A stretch of DNA of 64,000 bases from Odiellus spinosus (lineage: Eukaryota; Arthropoda; Arachnida; Opiliones; Phalangiidae): NCBI GenBank assembly GCA_963920705.1, contig OY987239.1, positions 11,767,004-11,831,003 on the forward strand, read 5' to 3'. The notes beneath the pieces are model-generated. The model did no database searches, was not told the origin of the DNA, and saw only the letters and a program-made list of their open reading frames with translations. Shown here piece by piece: positions 23,376-36,125 of the stretch. Position numbers and translations under genes: made by a program. Each line of letters opens with the position of its first letter. Position 1 is the stretch's first letter.

Positions 23376-26300
23376 AGATTACTATGAAGACCTTGAAATT
23401 ACTGCAAGATTACTATGAAGACCTTGAAATTACTGCAAGATTACTATGAAGACCTTGAAATTACTGCAAGATTACTATGAAGACCTTGAAATTACTGCAA
23501 GATTACTATGAAGACCTTGAAATTACTGCAAGATTACTCTCAAGACGAAATTACTACAAGATTACTATGAAGACCTTGAAATTACTGCAAGATTACTATG
23601 AAGACCTTGAAATTACTGCAAGATTACTATGAAGACCTTGAAATTACTGCAAGATTACTCTCAAGACGAAATTACTACAAGATTACTATGAAGACCTTGA
23701 AATTACTGCAAGATTACTATGAAGACCTTGAAATTACTGCAAGATTACTATGAAGACCTTGAAATTACTGCAAGATTACTATGAAGACCTTGAAATTACT
23801 GCAAGATTACTCTCAAGACGAAATTACTACAAGATTACTATGAAGACCTTGAAATTACTGCAAGATTACTATGAAGACCTTGAAATTACTGCAAGATTAC
23901 TATGAAGACCTTGAAATTACTGCAAGATTACTATGAAGACCTTGAAATTACTGCAAGATTACTCTCAAGACGAAATTACTACAAGATTACTATGAAGACC
24001 TTGAAATTACTGCAAGATTACTATGAAGACCTTGAAATTACTGCAAGATTACTATGAAGACCTTGAAATTACTGCAAGATTACTATGAAGACCTTGAAAT
24101 TACTGCAAGATTACTCTCAAGACGAAATTACTACAAGATTACTATGAAGACCTTGAAATTACTGCAAGATTACTATGAAGACCTTGAAATTACTGCAAGA
24201 TTACTATGAAGACCTTGAAATTACTGCAAGATTACTATGAAGACCTTGAAATTACTGCAAGATTACTATGAAGACCTTGAAATTACTGCAAGATTACTAT
24301 GAAGACCTTGAAATTACTGCAAGATTACTATGAAGACCTTGAAATTACTGCAAGATTACTCTCAAGACGAAATTACTACAAGATTACTATGAAGACCTTG
24401 AAATTACTGCAAGATTACTATGAAGACCTTGAAATTACTGCAAGATTACTATGAAGACCTTGAAATTACTGCAAGATTACTATGAAGACCTTGAAATTAC
24501 TGCAAGATTACTCTCAAGACGAAATTACTACAAGATTACTATGAAGACCTTGAAATTACTGCAAGATTACTATGAAGACCTTGAAATTACTGCAAGATTA
24601 CTATGAAGACCTTGAAATTACTGCAAGATTACTATGAAGACCTTGAAATTACTGCAAGATTACTATGAAGACCTTGAAATTACTGCAAGATTACTATGAA
24701 GACCTTGAAATTACTGCAAGATTACTATGAAGACCTTGAAATTACTGCAAGATTACTATGAAGACCTTGAAATTACTGCAAGATTACTCTCAAGACGAAA
24801 TTACTACAAGATTACTATGAAGACCTTGAAATTACTGCAAGATTACTATGAAGACCTTGAAATTACTGCAAGATTACTATGAAGACCTTGAAATTACTGC
24901 AAGATTACTCTCAAGACGAAATTACTGCAAGATTACTATGAAGACCTTGAAATTACTGCAAGATTACTATGAAGACCTTGAAATTACTGCAAGATTACTC
25001 TCAAGACGAAATTACTACAAGATTACTATGAAGACCTTGAAATTACTGCAAGATTACTATGAAGACCTTGAAATTACTGCAAGATTACTATGAAGACCTT
25101 GAAATTACTGCAAGATTACTATGAAGACCTTGAAATTACTGCAAGATTACTATGAAGACCTTGAAATTACTGCAAGATTACTCTCAAGACGAAATTACTA
25201 CAAGATTACTATGAAGACCTTGAAATTACTGCAAGATTACTATGAAGACCTTGAAATTACTGCAAGATTACTCTCAAGACGAAATTACTGCAAGATTACT
25301 ATGAAGACCTTGAAATTACTGCAAGATTACTATGAAGACCTTGAAATTACTGCAAGATTACTCTCAAGACGAAATTACTACAAGATTACTATGAAGACCT
25401 TGAAATTACTGCAAGATTACTATGAAGACCTTGAAATTACTGCAAGATTACTCTCAAGACGAAATTACTGCAAGATTACTATGAAGACCTTGAAATTACT
25501 GCAAGATTACTATGAAGACCTTGAAATTACTGCAAGATTACTCTCAAGACGAAATTACTACAAGATTACTATGAAGACCTTGAAATTACTGCAAGATTAC
25601 TATGAAGACCTTGAAATTACTGCAAGATTACTATGAAGACCTTGAAATTACTGCAAGATTACTATGAAGACCTTGAAATTACTGCAAGATTACTATGAAG
25701 ACCTTGAAATTACTGCAAGATTACTCTCAAGACGAAATTACTACAAGATTACTATGAAGACCTTGAAATTACTGCAAGATTACTATGAAGACCTTGAAAT
25801 TACTGCAAGATTACTATGAAGACCTTGAAATTACTGCAAGATTACTATGAAGACCTTGAAATTACTGCAAGATTACTCTCAAGACGAAATTACTACAAGA
25901 TTACTATGAAGACCTTGAAATTACTGCAAGATTACTATGAAGACCTTGAAATTACTGCAAGATTACTATGAAGACCTTGAAATTACTGCAAGATTACTAT
26001 GAAGACCTTGAAATTACTGCAAGATTACTATGAAGACCTTGAAATTACTGCAAGATTACTATGAAGACCTTGAAATTACTGCAAGATTACTATGAAGACC
26101 TTGAAATTACTGCAAGATTACTCTCAAGACGAAATTACTACAAGATTACTATGAAGACCTTGAAATTACTGCAAGATTACTATGAAGACCTTGAAATTAC
26201 TGCAAGATTACTATGAAGACCTTGAAATTACTGCAAGATTACTATGAAGACCTTGAAATTACTGCAAGATTACTCTCAAGACGAAATTACTACAAGATTA

Positions 26301-28275
26301 CTATGAAGACCTTGAAATTACTGCAAGATTACTATGAAGACCTTGAAATTACTGCAAGATTACTATGAAGACCTTGAAATTACTGCAAGATTACTATGAA
26401 GACCTTGAAATTACTGCAAGATTACTATGAAGACCTTGAAATTACTGCAAGATTACTATGAAGACCTTGAAATTACTGCAAGATTACTATGAAGACCTTG
26501 AAATTACTGCAAGATTACTATGAAGACCTTGAAATTACTGCAAGATTACTATGAAGACCTTGAAATTACTGCAAGATTACTATGAAGACCTTGAAATTAC
26601 TGCAAGATTACTCTCAAGACGAAATTACTACAAGATTACTATGAAGACCTTGAAATTACTGCAAGATTACTATGAAGACCTTGAAATTACTGCAAGATTA
26701 CTATGAAGACCTTGAAATTACTGCAAGATTACTCTCAAGACGAAATTACTGCAAGATTACTATGAAGACCTTGAAATTACTGCAAGATTACTATGAAGAC
26801 CTTGAAATTACTGCAAGATTACTCTCAAGACGAAATTACTACAAGATTACTATGAAGACCTTGAAATTACTGCAAGATTACTATGAAGACCTTGAAATTA
26901 CTGCAAGATTACTATGAAGACCTTGAAATTACTGCAAGATTACTATGAAGACCTTGAAATTACTGCAAGATTACTATGAAGACCTTGAAATTACTGCAAG
27001 ATTACTCTCAAGACGAAATTACTACAAGATTACTATGAAGACCTTGAAATTACTGCAAGATTACTATGAAGACCTTGAAATTACTGCAAGATTACTCTCA
27101 AGACGAAATTACTGCAAGATTACTATGAAGACCTTGAAATTACTGCAAGATTACTATGAAGACCTTGAAATTACTGCAAGATTACTCTCAAGACGAAATT
27201 ACTACAAGATTACTATGAAGACCTTGAAATTACTGCAAGATTACTATGAAGACCTTGAAATTACTGCAAGATTACTCTCAAGACGAAATTACTGCAAGAT
27301 TACTATGAAGACCTTGAAATTACTGCAAGATTACTATGAAGACCTTGAAATTACTGCAAGATTACTCTCAAGACGAAATTACTACAAGATTACTATGAAG
27401 ACCTTGAAATTACTGCAAGATTACTATGAAGACCTTGAAATTACTGCAAGATTACTATGAAGACCTTGAAATTACTGCAAGATTACTATGAAGACCTTGA
27501 AATTACTGCAAGATTACTATGAAGACCTTGAAATTACTGCAAGATTACTATGAAGACCTTGAAATTACTGCAAGATTACTCTCAAGACGAAATTACTACA
27601 AGATTACTATGAAGACCTTGAAATTACTGCAAGATTACTATGAAGACCTTGAAATTACTGCAAGATTACTCTCAAGACGAAATTACTGCAAGATTACTAT
27701 GAAGACCTTGAAATTACTGCAAGATTACTATGAAGACCTTGAAATTACTGCAAGATTACTCTCAAGACGAAATTACTACAAGATTACTATGAAGACCTTG
27801 AAATTACTGCAAGATTACTATGAAGACCTTGAAATTACTGCAAGATTACTCTCAAGACGAAATTACTGCAAGATTACTATGAAGACCTTGAAATTACTGC
27901 AAGATTACTATGAAGACCTTGAAATTACTGCAAGATTACTCTCAAGACGAAATTACTACAAGATTACTATGAAGACCTTGAAATTACTGCAAGATTACTA
28001 TGAAGACCTTGAAATTACTGCAAGATTACTATGAAGACCTTGAAATTACTGCAAGATTACTATGAAGACCTTGAAATTACTGCAAGATTACTATGAAGAC
28101 CTTGAAATTACTGCAAGATTACTCTCAAGACGAAATTACTACAAGATTACTATGAAGACCTTGAAATTACTGCAAGATTACTATGAAGACCTTGAAATTA
28201 CTGCAAGATTACTATGAAGACCTTGAAATTACTGCAAGATTACTATGAAGACCTTGAAATTACTGCAAGATTACT
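23376..28275 (+). repeat. Satellite domain 4: 31-bp units punctuated by 28-bp units
   Basis: 31-bp units (GATTACTATGAAGACCTTGA then AATTACTGCAA) occur in runs separated by a 28-bp unit containing CTCTCAAGACGAAATTAC. Runs hold 1 to about 10 units. Where two 31-mers alternate with one 28-mer the period is 90 bp, divisible by three, which creates open frames of 81-171 codons (24848, 25121, 26672, 26945, 27519). A further alternation of ACTGCAAG and ACTACAAG after the 28-mer doubles the period to 180 bp. The frames at 24848 and 25121 recur exactly 1,824 bp downstream. Confidence 0.96.
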
Positions 28276-29015
28276 ACGACGACACGATTATTTGAGCGCG
28301 AATCTACACGTTTAACCGCGTAAGTAAATTAGTTAATTACTCGACCCCGACATCATAATGATATGACAAGGAGGTCAAGGGTTAGTAAACCTTAAACATT
28401 AATCCTAACGTACATATGCGGGCGAAGGGGGCTAACAGCGAGCTGGGTAGTGCCGCCCGGTAAGCTTATCTCTAGGGTGTAGTTAGTAAATTTAACGATT
28501 GAAGCTACTAAAAAACCTTCCGAGTTCCCTCGACATAACGTCAAATTTGACTGGGATTCGATTGTTAGAACTAAAGCTACGAGCAACGTCCACGTTAGGG
28601 ACGCTACTCGACCTCGGAAGTAAAAAAAACCCGACCAATTTGGGGGTTATTGTTTTAAGTCCCACGAAGATCTAGAAACATGCACTTGGAAAAAAAATGA
28701 TACCGCTCACTCAAGTCATTCGTGACCAACGCGTCGCGACCCTAGTTTGGTCACGAAACCATATCGCGCTCGGTATCCTAAAATAAGCGGGTCTAATTAG
28801 GGCAGTCTCGAGGTTTACGATCTCCCACGCAATTGTTTGAACTCAAGCGTTGCGCCCTTTCTCTTGGATCCCCCGAGGCAGTCACCTTGAGACGCGAAAC
28901 ATTACACTTTGACCCTAACAAGGAAGCTAGCCTCCACCGCGTTTCAACCAAAAACGGCGGACTCTACGCCCGCCGTCAGTGGATGAACCCCCAAACCACG
29001 GTTAAACAATTCTAC
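28276..29015. other. G+C-richer unique DNA with a stem-loop
   Basis: Noticeably less AT-rich than its surroundings. TCGTGACCAA (28720-28729) pairs with TTGGTCACGA (28747-28756), a 10-bp stem with a 17-nt loop. Small frames (28392-28586 minus; 28833-29063 plus) exist. The plus-strand one runs into a MITE, so at most its first 61 codons could be native. Nothing is recognised. Confidence 0.4.
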
Positions 29016-29296
29016 CAAGGAGGATCAGAGAAGGAGAGGAGATGTGGGGCTGCGTTGAGTTAGAGAGAGAAGAGCCAACCTCCCACTCGGGTGGAAAGGG
29101 GGGATAGGAAATTCTCGAGGTAAACTGTTGTCACGTGGTCGCTAGCTAGCGCGTCTCATAAAGGATTCGTTTTACCCACGCGACAACATTTTACCACGAA
29201 ACGTCTCTACCCCCGTTCTCCCAGAGTGGGAGTTTAGGCCGACGCAGTAGGAACCGCGCCGTCCCCACATTTCCTCTCCTTCTCTGATCCTCCTTG
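29016..29296 (+). mobile_element. Family C MITE (CAAGGAGG...CCTCCTTG), copy 1
   Basis: A 281-bp element with ~34-bp terminal inverted repeats, CAAGGAGGATCAGAGAAGGA and its inverse. Further in are CCCACTCGGGTGG against CCCAGAGTGGGAG and GTTGTCACGTGG against CCACGCGACAAC. Flanks ATTCTAC and GTTCTAC match at 6 of 7 bases. No coding capacity. Confidence 0.93.
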
Positions 29297-31667
29297 GTTC
29301 TACACATAACCGAAAATAGGAATTAACCTATTCGGCAAAAACACCACTTAATCCAGCGACGGTTGAAAATGATGATGAGAAAGGGCGAGAATGAACATAC
29401 ATTGAACCTTAAAAAATATGTCCCCGAGACTGCCATTTAAAATAATAATTAGAGGGAAACCCTACTTAAAAAAACAGAAAAAGGTGACTCTACAAGTACC
29501 TTATCACTAATCCCAAGAGGCTCTTATTAATTTTAATTTACGTTAATTTTAATTTAACAAATTTACTGTTAAAATCTAGGTCTAAGAGCCCCAAAAATAG
29601 GATATATTGCGTCGCTACCGACGTTAATTTTAAGCTAAAGAGTCACCAACAAAAATTTGACCTTCAGGTCTAAATCTCTAGCTTACCCCGAATTACGAAA
29701 GTCTGGAAATTCTCTTCAAAGATCATCTCCAATTAGCCATAACGTAGAAACACGACGAATATTGAATCAAAGAACTGCAGATTTATCATCTGGATTAGCC
29801 GTGGCTTTCAATAACTTTTGGACTAAGAATTAGGCATCCTGTTTCAAAATAAAAAAGACGACCTTGAGATTGGAAATATTTCTTTGGGTTTATTTATTTT
29901 ATCAGCTGAAGGGGGGAGGGGAGACGCCGGCTGTAACAGCCGTGAAAAAAGGTGGGCGGAATTAAAACACTCCCTTATTGTTTTTCCCGGCTCTTTTTTC
30001 CCCAAATCCCAATCGTAATATAATTAAAACTACGACAAATTAAATAATATTCCGTTAATCTGTCAGATATACATTATTATAAAATAAAACTGATCTTAAT
30101 TAAAGATGGGAATTGATTTAACTTACACGAATCTTCAAAAATCCCTCGAAATTACGATAGCGTTAATCACCCGTAGAGAACGCAGGCATTAGAATTTTAA
30201 AACTAACAAGAACTATTTTTTACCGTTTCGTAATTAATTTTAACGGTTACATTCGTAAAAAAAACAGTAAAAACAATAACTGGGCGCTTAAAATCGCGAA
30301 ATTGTAAACATTTTTTAAGGAGAAGAGCGGAGCGTCGACCGTTAGGCTTAACTCGTGTTTGAAATCTGTTCAAAAAAGGCTTAGCTTTTGGCGCGCGCTG
30401 TCTATCCCGAGTGACCCGGAAATGACCCGCGCGTGACCCCGAAGTGAACCCGTGAATGACAAAATACGCTTTATTGGAAATGAAATTTCGATTTTCACGA
30501 AAATAACTAATTTTAAAGAGAGTTTAATTATTGAAAATTGGTTTTTAAATGATATTCAAATAAAATTACCTATTAAGTTGAAGAATAGATCATAATTTCT
30601 GTTAAAAATTCAATCTTCAGTCAAAAGGCCTTTTAGGCTTAACACAAAGCGTTACTCTCGTAACCACATACAGTTACAAGAATCGTATTTCCCACGAATT
30701 AATGCATAACCATTATTAAATAAGAAGCGTTACACTCTCCTACAATAAAATTAACTTACATTTCAATTCCAAATTACATTTAATTACGTATTTCTAATCG
30801 AATCCGACTTAATCCCAGCTACTCGTCACTAATCGGCAAACTTTGCTTCTAAAGCAGACGACGTCTTCCTCAATTTAACCGCTAGACTCACGACGCGACT
30901 TAAATCTATAACTGACTTAAAACTCATGCTTTTTTTTCGGCTTGCGGTTCAAAAGCTCTTATTCTACAGCATTCAAAATCTAGTTTTCGATCGAAAACTG
31001 TAAGTTCCTTCTTATGAATAGCAAATAAAAATTCGGGCCAATTATTTCAGCCTTCAACAGCGCTTATAATGTCCTAACATTAAAAGAATATGGGGTCTTT
31101 GTGTCCAAGACCTTGGTCATCAAACACCGGCATATTCTGTCCATGCCATGGTACTACCGTACTAACTCAGAGGTGGCGCTGCGTTTGTAAGACCTCTGGT
31201 GCCCATGTTAAAATTTCCTTTTTTACAGTAAACAGTGACGTCATATTCTCGAGGGTTCATCCCAACTTACAGAACCCGATTTTTAATAAACAACCTTTGA
31301 GCAGGGCCGTAAATATTGCGCGTTTCTTTCTTGGGGTCCGAAAGGAGAAAGATTGCACGTTTCGGGCATCGGCGGATGAAACTTTTTCGACAGCTGCAAC
31401 TACAATTCTAGCTAGTACTTGTATAGACGGGCACGGGAGATAGCGCCCAGTCTAGCGTTTATTGAATTTCCCGACATTGCATTGATCTACAACCACCCCG
31501 TTCTTCACATTTGCATGCAAATATGGAATCTTTGCCCTTTTTCACTACACTTTGTTCACGAAAACATTCCGAATGAAGAAACTGTAGGAAAAACCCCGAT
31601 AAGTCTAATATAACCAGAAATACATAATTCTTAACGTGGAAGTGTTGCATAGAAGATTAAATATAGA
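29297..31667. other. Longest stretch without a recognised repeat
   Basis: About 2.4 kb of AT-rich DNA containing none of the repeat families seen elsewhere in the window. A degenerate ~14-bp GTGACCCGGAAATGACCCGC-type repeat occurs at 30408-30458. No RNA gene could be identified. The only open frame of note is at 31090-31443. Confidence 0.45.
31090..31443 (+). CDS. Weak open frame, 117 codons, unknown
   Basis: The longest frame outside tandem repeats apart from one that runs into the 28-bp array. The product begins MGSLCPRPWSSNTGIFCPCH and contains several cysteines in its first 50 residues. It has no recognised domain, membrane segment or repeat. The surrounding G+C is locally raised, which itself lengthens chance frames. 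It could be a decayed element fragment or an exon; I would not treat it as a gene without transcript data. Confidence 0.12.
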   Translation: MGSLCPRPWSSNTGIFCPCHGTTVLTQRWRCVCKTSGAHVKISFFTVNSDVIFSRVHPNLQNPIFNKQPLSRAVNIARFFLGVRKEKDCTFRASADETFSTAATTILASTCIDGHGR

Positions 31668-32085
31668 CAGAGGTATATAATAACCCCCTTCGGGGGGAAG
31701 TATGAAAGGTAGGCAAAATCGACGAACAACGAGTGCCCGGCGTAAATCGCGGCGGATCGACACACCGCTTTACTCCCAAAAAATAGTTACACCATTTTGA
31801 ACCTGACTAAATTTTCCCTACGCGCGCTTCCGGAACTCGCGAGCCGAAGTCAACCTTCGACTCCATTTTAACGGACAGCCTGACTCCCGAGACAGGAAGT
31901 TCTAAACGCAAATCGAGCCGTCTTGTTTATACAAAGAGCATTTACTAGAGTAGCGACATTGAGAAGTCCAGCGCGAGCTAGTGGCCTAGATAGTCAGCAG
32001 CGGGCTCTCGTTGTTCGTGATTTTTAGCATTGGTAGTATAGGGGCTTTCATACTTCCCCCCGAAGGGGGTTATTATATACCTCTG
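31668..32085 (-). mobile_element. Family B MITE, copy 2
   Basis: A 418-bp element, inverted relative to copy 1. It is flanked by a perfect 7-bp duplication, ATATAGA (31661-31667 and 32086-32092). Confidence 0.96.
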
Positions 32086-32189
32086 ATATAGACCACTAAT
32101 TCTGTAATTACTGACGTCACGGGACAATTGGTATCTGGTAGCTAAAATCCAAATTACTTCAAAGTAGAGCCCACATTAACAGCATTCGC

Positions 32190-32681
32190 ATTAGCGTAAC
32201 CCAATCGATTAAGTCAAATCGATATTTAAATATCTCTAAATCGATTTAAGCGCCATTTGTTGGAGTATCATCTTCATAAACAGATTTATTGTAGTTTTTA
32301 CGTTGTTGAAGTCAAATTGGTTCCCGAAGCAGTTTCGGCAAATCGAATTTAAATCGATTCAAGATAAATATGGTTTCCCGTTGAATATAATCCAAGGCTT
32401 AGTTATAGCTACGATCACACTAGTATTTCTCAATCGGATTGAAATTGAAACGGTGAAATCACACATCTTTAGCTACGTTTACACTTGACACTTTTGAACC
32501 TTTTTCAAACCGTTTCGAATGTTCAAATCGACTTTTTAAGATAGTCATTTTGTTTCTTGATCAAAGGTCTACACGGGTGATCCCGAAATTTTATAATTCG
32601 ACCTTTCCAAAACGGTTCGAAACGTTTTCAAAGTCTGTAGTGCGAACGCCGCTTTTATAAATCGATTTATTGTAGCTAAGC
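32190..32681. repeat. Family H-like ATCGATTT-rich repeat
   Basis: Contains many ATCGATTT and AAATCGAT words, GGTTCCCGAAGCAGTTTCGG and CAAACCGTTTCGAATG, the vocabulary of the units at 49873-50525, in a different order. A 61-codon frame (32303-32488) lies in it and is not considered coding. Confidence 0.5.
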
Positions 32682-32688
32682 CTAGCAC

Positions 32689-33579
32689 CAGAAGTAGATG
32701 AAACCCTCCTTTGAAGTCTACTACTCTAATGTTCGATATAGCGCTCCTCTCTGTATGGGTAAAATTCCCAATTTTACGAGTTAGAAGGGGTCCTACTTCA
32801 TACCCCCCTGTCTACGGAAAATTGGAAATTCTCTCTCTCCACAAACGACGACGTTTTTTTTAACGAACGAGCGAATATCTCTAGCAGCCTCGGAGTTCGT
32901 CAAAAAAACGTCGTCGTTTGTGGAGAGAGAGAATTTCCAATTTTCCGTAGACAGGGGGGATGAAGTAGGACCCCTCCGATCTCGTAAAATTGGGAATTTT
33001 ACCCATACAGAGAGGAGCGCTATATCGAACATTAGATTAGTAGACTTCAAAGGAGGGTTTCATCGGCTTTTGACAAAAGTAAATATCAAATCGTATGGTT
33101 AGGTTAGAAATCAAATAATCCATATAATAAAAGTTGCTTTATTTGAAAACAGTCTACGCCATTCCTCTATCCTCTTTAAAGTCACGAAGCATAGTTGACT
33201 AAAGTAGGAGAAGTTGCAGGACCCCCTTATTACATTATTGAATTTCAATTTCTTAAAAACCTGTTAGAATTCAAGTTCGCCACCTAGATAACCATATCTC
33301 TCACTACTTTTGAAGTCTGTAAAACCCCAACCTTCATCGGAGGGGTCCTACTTCATGCCCCCCTGTCTACGGAAAATTGGAAATTCTCTCTCTCCACAAA
33401 CAACGACGTTTTTTTGACGAACTCCGAGGCTGCTAGAGATATTCGGTGGACGAACTCCCGCTCCGAAAATATCTACCGTTAGGAGGCGTACGAATCGCGC
33501 TTTTCGAAACTAATCCATACAGAGAGGGGTAGACAAGACCAGGGAGTAATAGACTTCAAAGGAGTTTCATCGGCTTCTG
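32689..33579 (-). mobile_element. Family A composite element with inverted half and 263-bp insert
   Basis: The outer flanks CTAGCAC (32682-32688 and 33580-33586) are a perfect 7-bp duplication, so the whole 891 bp behaves as one insertion. 32689-33072 is a palindrome: a reverse-oriented family A half joined to a forward-oriented half, arms ~170 bp, ending in the variant CGGCTTTTG. 33073-33335 is unrelated DNA. 33336-33579 resumes the reverse-oriented element from ATCGGAGGGGTCCTACTTCA to its right end, with 3 bp missing in GGAGTTTCATCGG. Confidence 0.88.
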
Positions 33580-33586
33580 CTAGCAC

Positions 33587-34257
33587 TAATCAGAGCTATT
33601 CAATCATGAGTGTAGCGCGATACTTCCAAGAATAAATGTTATGAACTTCTGTTGTTTTAAATACACTTGATGAATCTTTCGAGTAATTCGGTTTTGAAAG
33701 ATGGATTAGTCTTTTTTTTGGGGGGGTGGGGTACGTTTCTCTTCGGATCAGAGAGTAGCTGGCCTACAAGGCCGTCTCGCTTTCTTCGCCTTACTGGTAG
33801 GGTACACTGAGGTTGGGGGTTAAAGGGGTGTCGGCTTTTATTAGCGCTAGGAGATTTCTTTTCCAACCAGTAAGCGAATAAAGATTTCTAGATTTTAAAA
33901 GTGCCTAAGCAAAATGTTCCCTTCATAAAGAGAGACAAGATACAACAGCCAAGGCTTAACAAGAAATATTCTTGTAAAACAGTAATTTAAATACGAAAGA
34001 AGAAATCAAAACAACGAAAAAAGACAGACTAACTTTGAAGTATAATAGTATTTATAAACTTTAACTGGTTGGTTGAAAGGAAATATGATATTTAGGTCCC
34101 AGCCAATGAAATAAAAGTATTCAAGGTCATGTTTCGGTCTCACGCGTAATGATTTTCCAAATTAACAAATCATTAGGAATTAGGAAGGGGAGGTTATCAG
34201 CAATAATTGTTTATAGCCAATAATTAGAGTCACTCCAACCATATCGAACTTCAAACT
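33587..34257. other. No feature recognised
   Basis: Includes a T8G7 run near 33712-33727. A 69-codon minus frame (33657-33866) spans it without coding character. Confidence 0.45.
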
Positions 34258-34460
34258 TTTAGCTAATCTTTACCCAAAACGTGCTAAGCCTCACCCTACC
34301 CTTCGGTCTAGTCCTGGTATTCGTGCAAAGTTAGCTAAGCATAATCAGGGCGTTCGCGTAAAGACCGCTAAGCCTTATTGGACCGTTCGCGCCAAAAACA
34401 GCTAAGCCTAATTCGTTCATTCGCCTAAAAGATAGCTAAGCCTAACCAGGTCCTTCACGT
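34258..34460. repeat. Degenerate ~50-bp tandem repeat with GCTAAGCCTA
   Basis: Five imperfect units of ~45-55 bp. Each has a GCTAAGCCTA-like core (one reads GCTAAGCATAA) and most then have a TTCGCGTAAAGA-like stretch. Confidence 0.65.
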
Positions 34461-34799
34461 AACTTAAAAGGATATTTTATTAACTTCTGATTACAATTTA
34501 CAGAGAAAGAGGGGGGTCAAAGGTAAGGGACCATAAAAAAGGTTCTTTATTTTCTCCCATTTCCTTTGTTTTTTGAACCAGACCAGGAAATTTATTTTAC
34601 GGAAATTTTAATGAAATATATAGGATGAAACCCTATCCCACCAACTAGCCAAGGCTTATCGTGTGTAAGCCGCGTTGCCAAGAAAAAAAAAAATCGAATA
34701 AAGATTTCAGTCCGGATAAGAAAACGGATTAAGTTTTTGGAAACCTCCGACCATAAGATATATTTCACGGTCTTTCAATATCCACCAGACTCCTTTTAG

Positions 34800-35137
34800 C
34801 AGAAGCCGATGAAACCCTCCTTTGAAGTCTACTACTCTAATGTTTCATATAGCGCTCCTCTCTGTATGGGTAAAATTCACAATTTTACGAGATCGGAGGG
34901 GTCCTACTTCATACCCCCCTGTCTACGGAAAATTGGAAATTCTCTCTCTCCACAAACGACGACGTTTTTTTGACGAACTCCGAGGCTGCTAGAGATATTC
35001 GCTCAACGAACTCCCGCTCTGAAAATATCTACCGTTAGGAGGCGTACGAATCGCGCTTTTTGAAACTAACCCATACAGAGAGGGGTAGACAAGACCCGGG
35101 AGTAATAGACTTCAAAGGAGGGTTTCATCGGCTTCTG
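34800..35137 (-). mobile_element. Family A MITE with 16-bp flanking duplication
   Basis: A typical 338-bp reverse copy. ACCAGACTCCTTTTAG occurs at 34784-34799 and again at 35138-35153, a 16-bp direct repeat instead of the family's usual 7 bp. DNA just downstream (GCCTATTTTCCGGGTAAGTT) resembles the core of family D, so the target may be an old foldback. Confidence 0.93.
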
Positions 35138-35419
35138 ACCAGACTCCTTTTAGCTAAAACCTTGGAGGAATGAGGTTACCAGGGGGATCGACTGCCTATT
35201 TTCCGGGTAAGTTTATTCTTATTTTAATTCAAGAGCCGTCAAGAATTCAAAAAAATATATAAACCCGACAAAGAACGAAAAGACATCCAACTAATTAAAT
35301 TTCTAAGTTGGCAGTTTTCTATCAATTGTGACACTTCAAAGAAGTTGAAAATATTCCCTCTTTCTTAGAAAAACTCAAGTCAAGTTGATAATATTAAAGA
35401 ACAAAAATAGACCTATCAT

Positions 35420-35757
35420 CAGAAGCCGATGAAACCCTCCTTTGAAGTCTATTACTCCCTGGTCTTGTCTACCCCTCTATGTATGGGTTATTCTCAAAAA
35501 GCTCGAGTCGTACGCCTCCTAACGGTAGATATTTTCGGAGCGGGAGTTCGTCCACCGAATATCTCTAGCAGCCTCGGAGTTCGTCAAAAAAACGTCGTCG
35601 TTTGTGGAGAGAGAGAATTTCCAATTTTCCGTAGACAGGGGGGTATGAAGTAGGACCCCTCCGATCTCGTAAAATTGGGAATTTTACCCATACAGAGAGG
35701 CGCGCTATGTGGAACATTAGAGTAGTAGACTTCAAAGGAGGGTTTCATCGGCTTCTG
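35420..35757 (+). mobile_element. Family A MITE, CTATCAT duplication
   Basis: A 338-bp forward copy with a perfect 7-bp duplication CTATCAT (35413-35419, 35758-35764). An inner variant AGGCGCGCTATGTGG replaces the usual AGGAGCGCTATAT. Confidence 0.96.
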
Positions 35758-35825
35758 CTATCATCAAAAGGAGATAATAATCTTAAGTTGGATTTTCAAA
35801 GATCGTTTTCATCATCATTAAAAAT

Positions 35826-35993
35826 AGACAAAAAAGTCATCACCCCTGTCCTGCTCGAGTGATTTGGACTCTTCCTCGATATTTTAGAGTCTGGAGAGAG
35901 TATTGGAATTTATATTCGGGCCACGCTTGACTAAATCGTCTTCCCCCCTGGGTTATTTCTCCAAATAATGGCGCCTCCCTTCACTATTTACAA
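35826..35993 (+). repeat. Family G repeat, copy 2
   Basis: AAAAAAGTCATCACCCCTGT, CTCTTCCTCGATATTTTAGA and TTCACTATTTACAACTATT follow the order seen at 1720-1880. Confidence 0.65.
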
Positions 35994-36125
35994 CTATTAA
36001 GTAATGAAACCATATTGGGAAGTGTCATACTTATTATTTATGTTACTTATGATAATATAGAAATGTGGAAAAGGGGCGAGAACTAAGTATCATCTTGAAA
36101 ACAAGAGAATTTCAAAAAAACTTTT

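Noticed and set aside
24848-28034. Open frames of 81-171 codons with a repeated MKTLKLLQDYYEDLEIT-type product
   Set aside because: They follow a 90-bp satellite period exactly, stop as soon as the unit pattern changes, and recur identically with the DNA. No sign of selection on protein.
21437-28275. CRISPR-like array
   Set aside because: Units are contiguous, with no unique spacers between constant repeats, and the sequence context is eukaryotic.
34258-34460. Telomere-like TTAGGC/GCCTAA words
   Set aside because: The words are isolated within ~50-bp units and never form a short uninterrupted tandem run.
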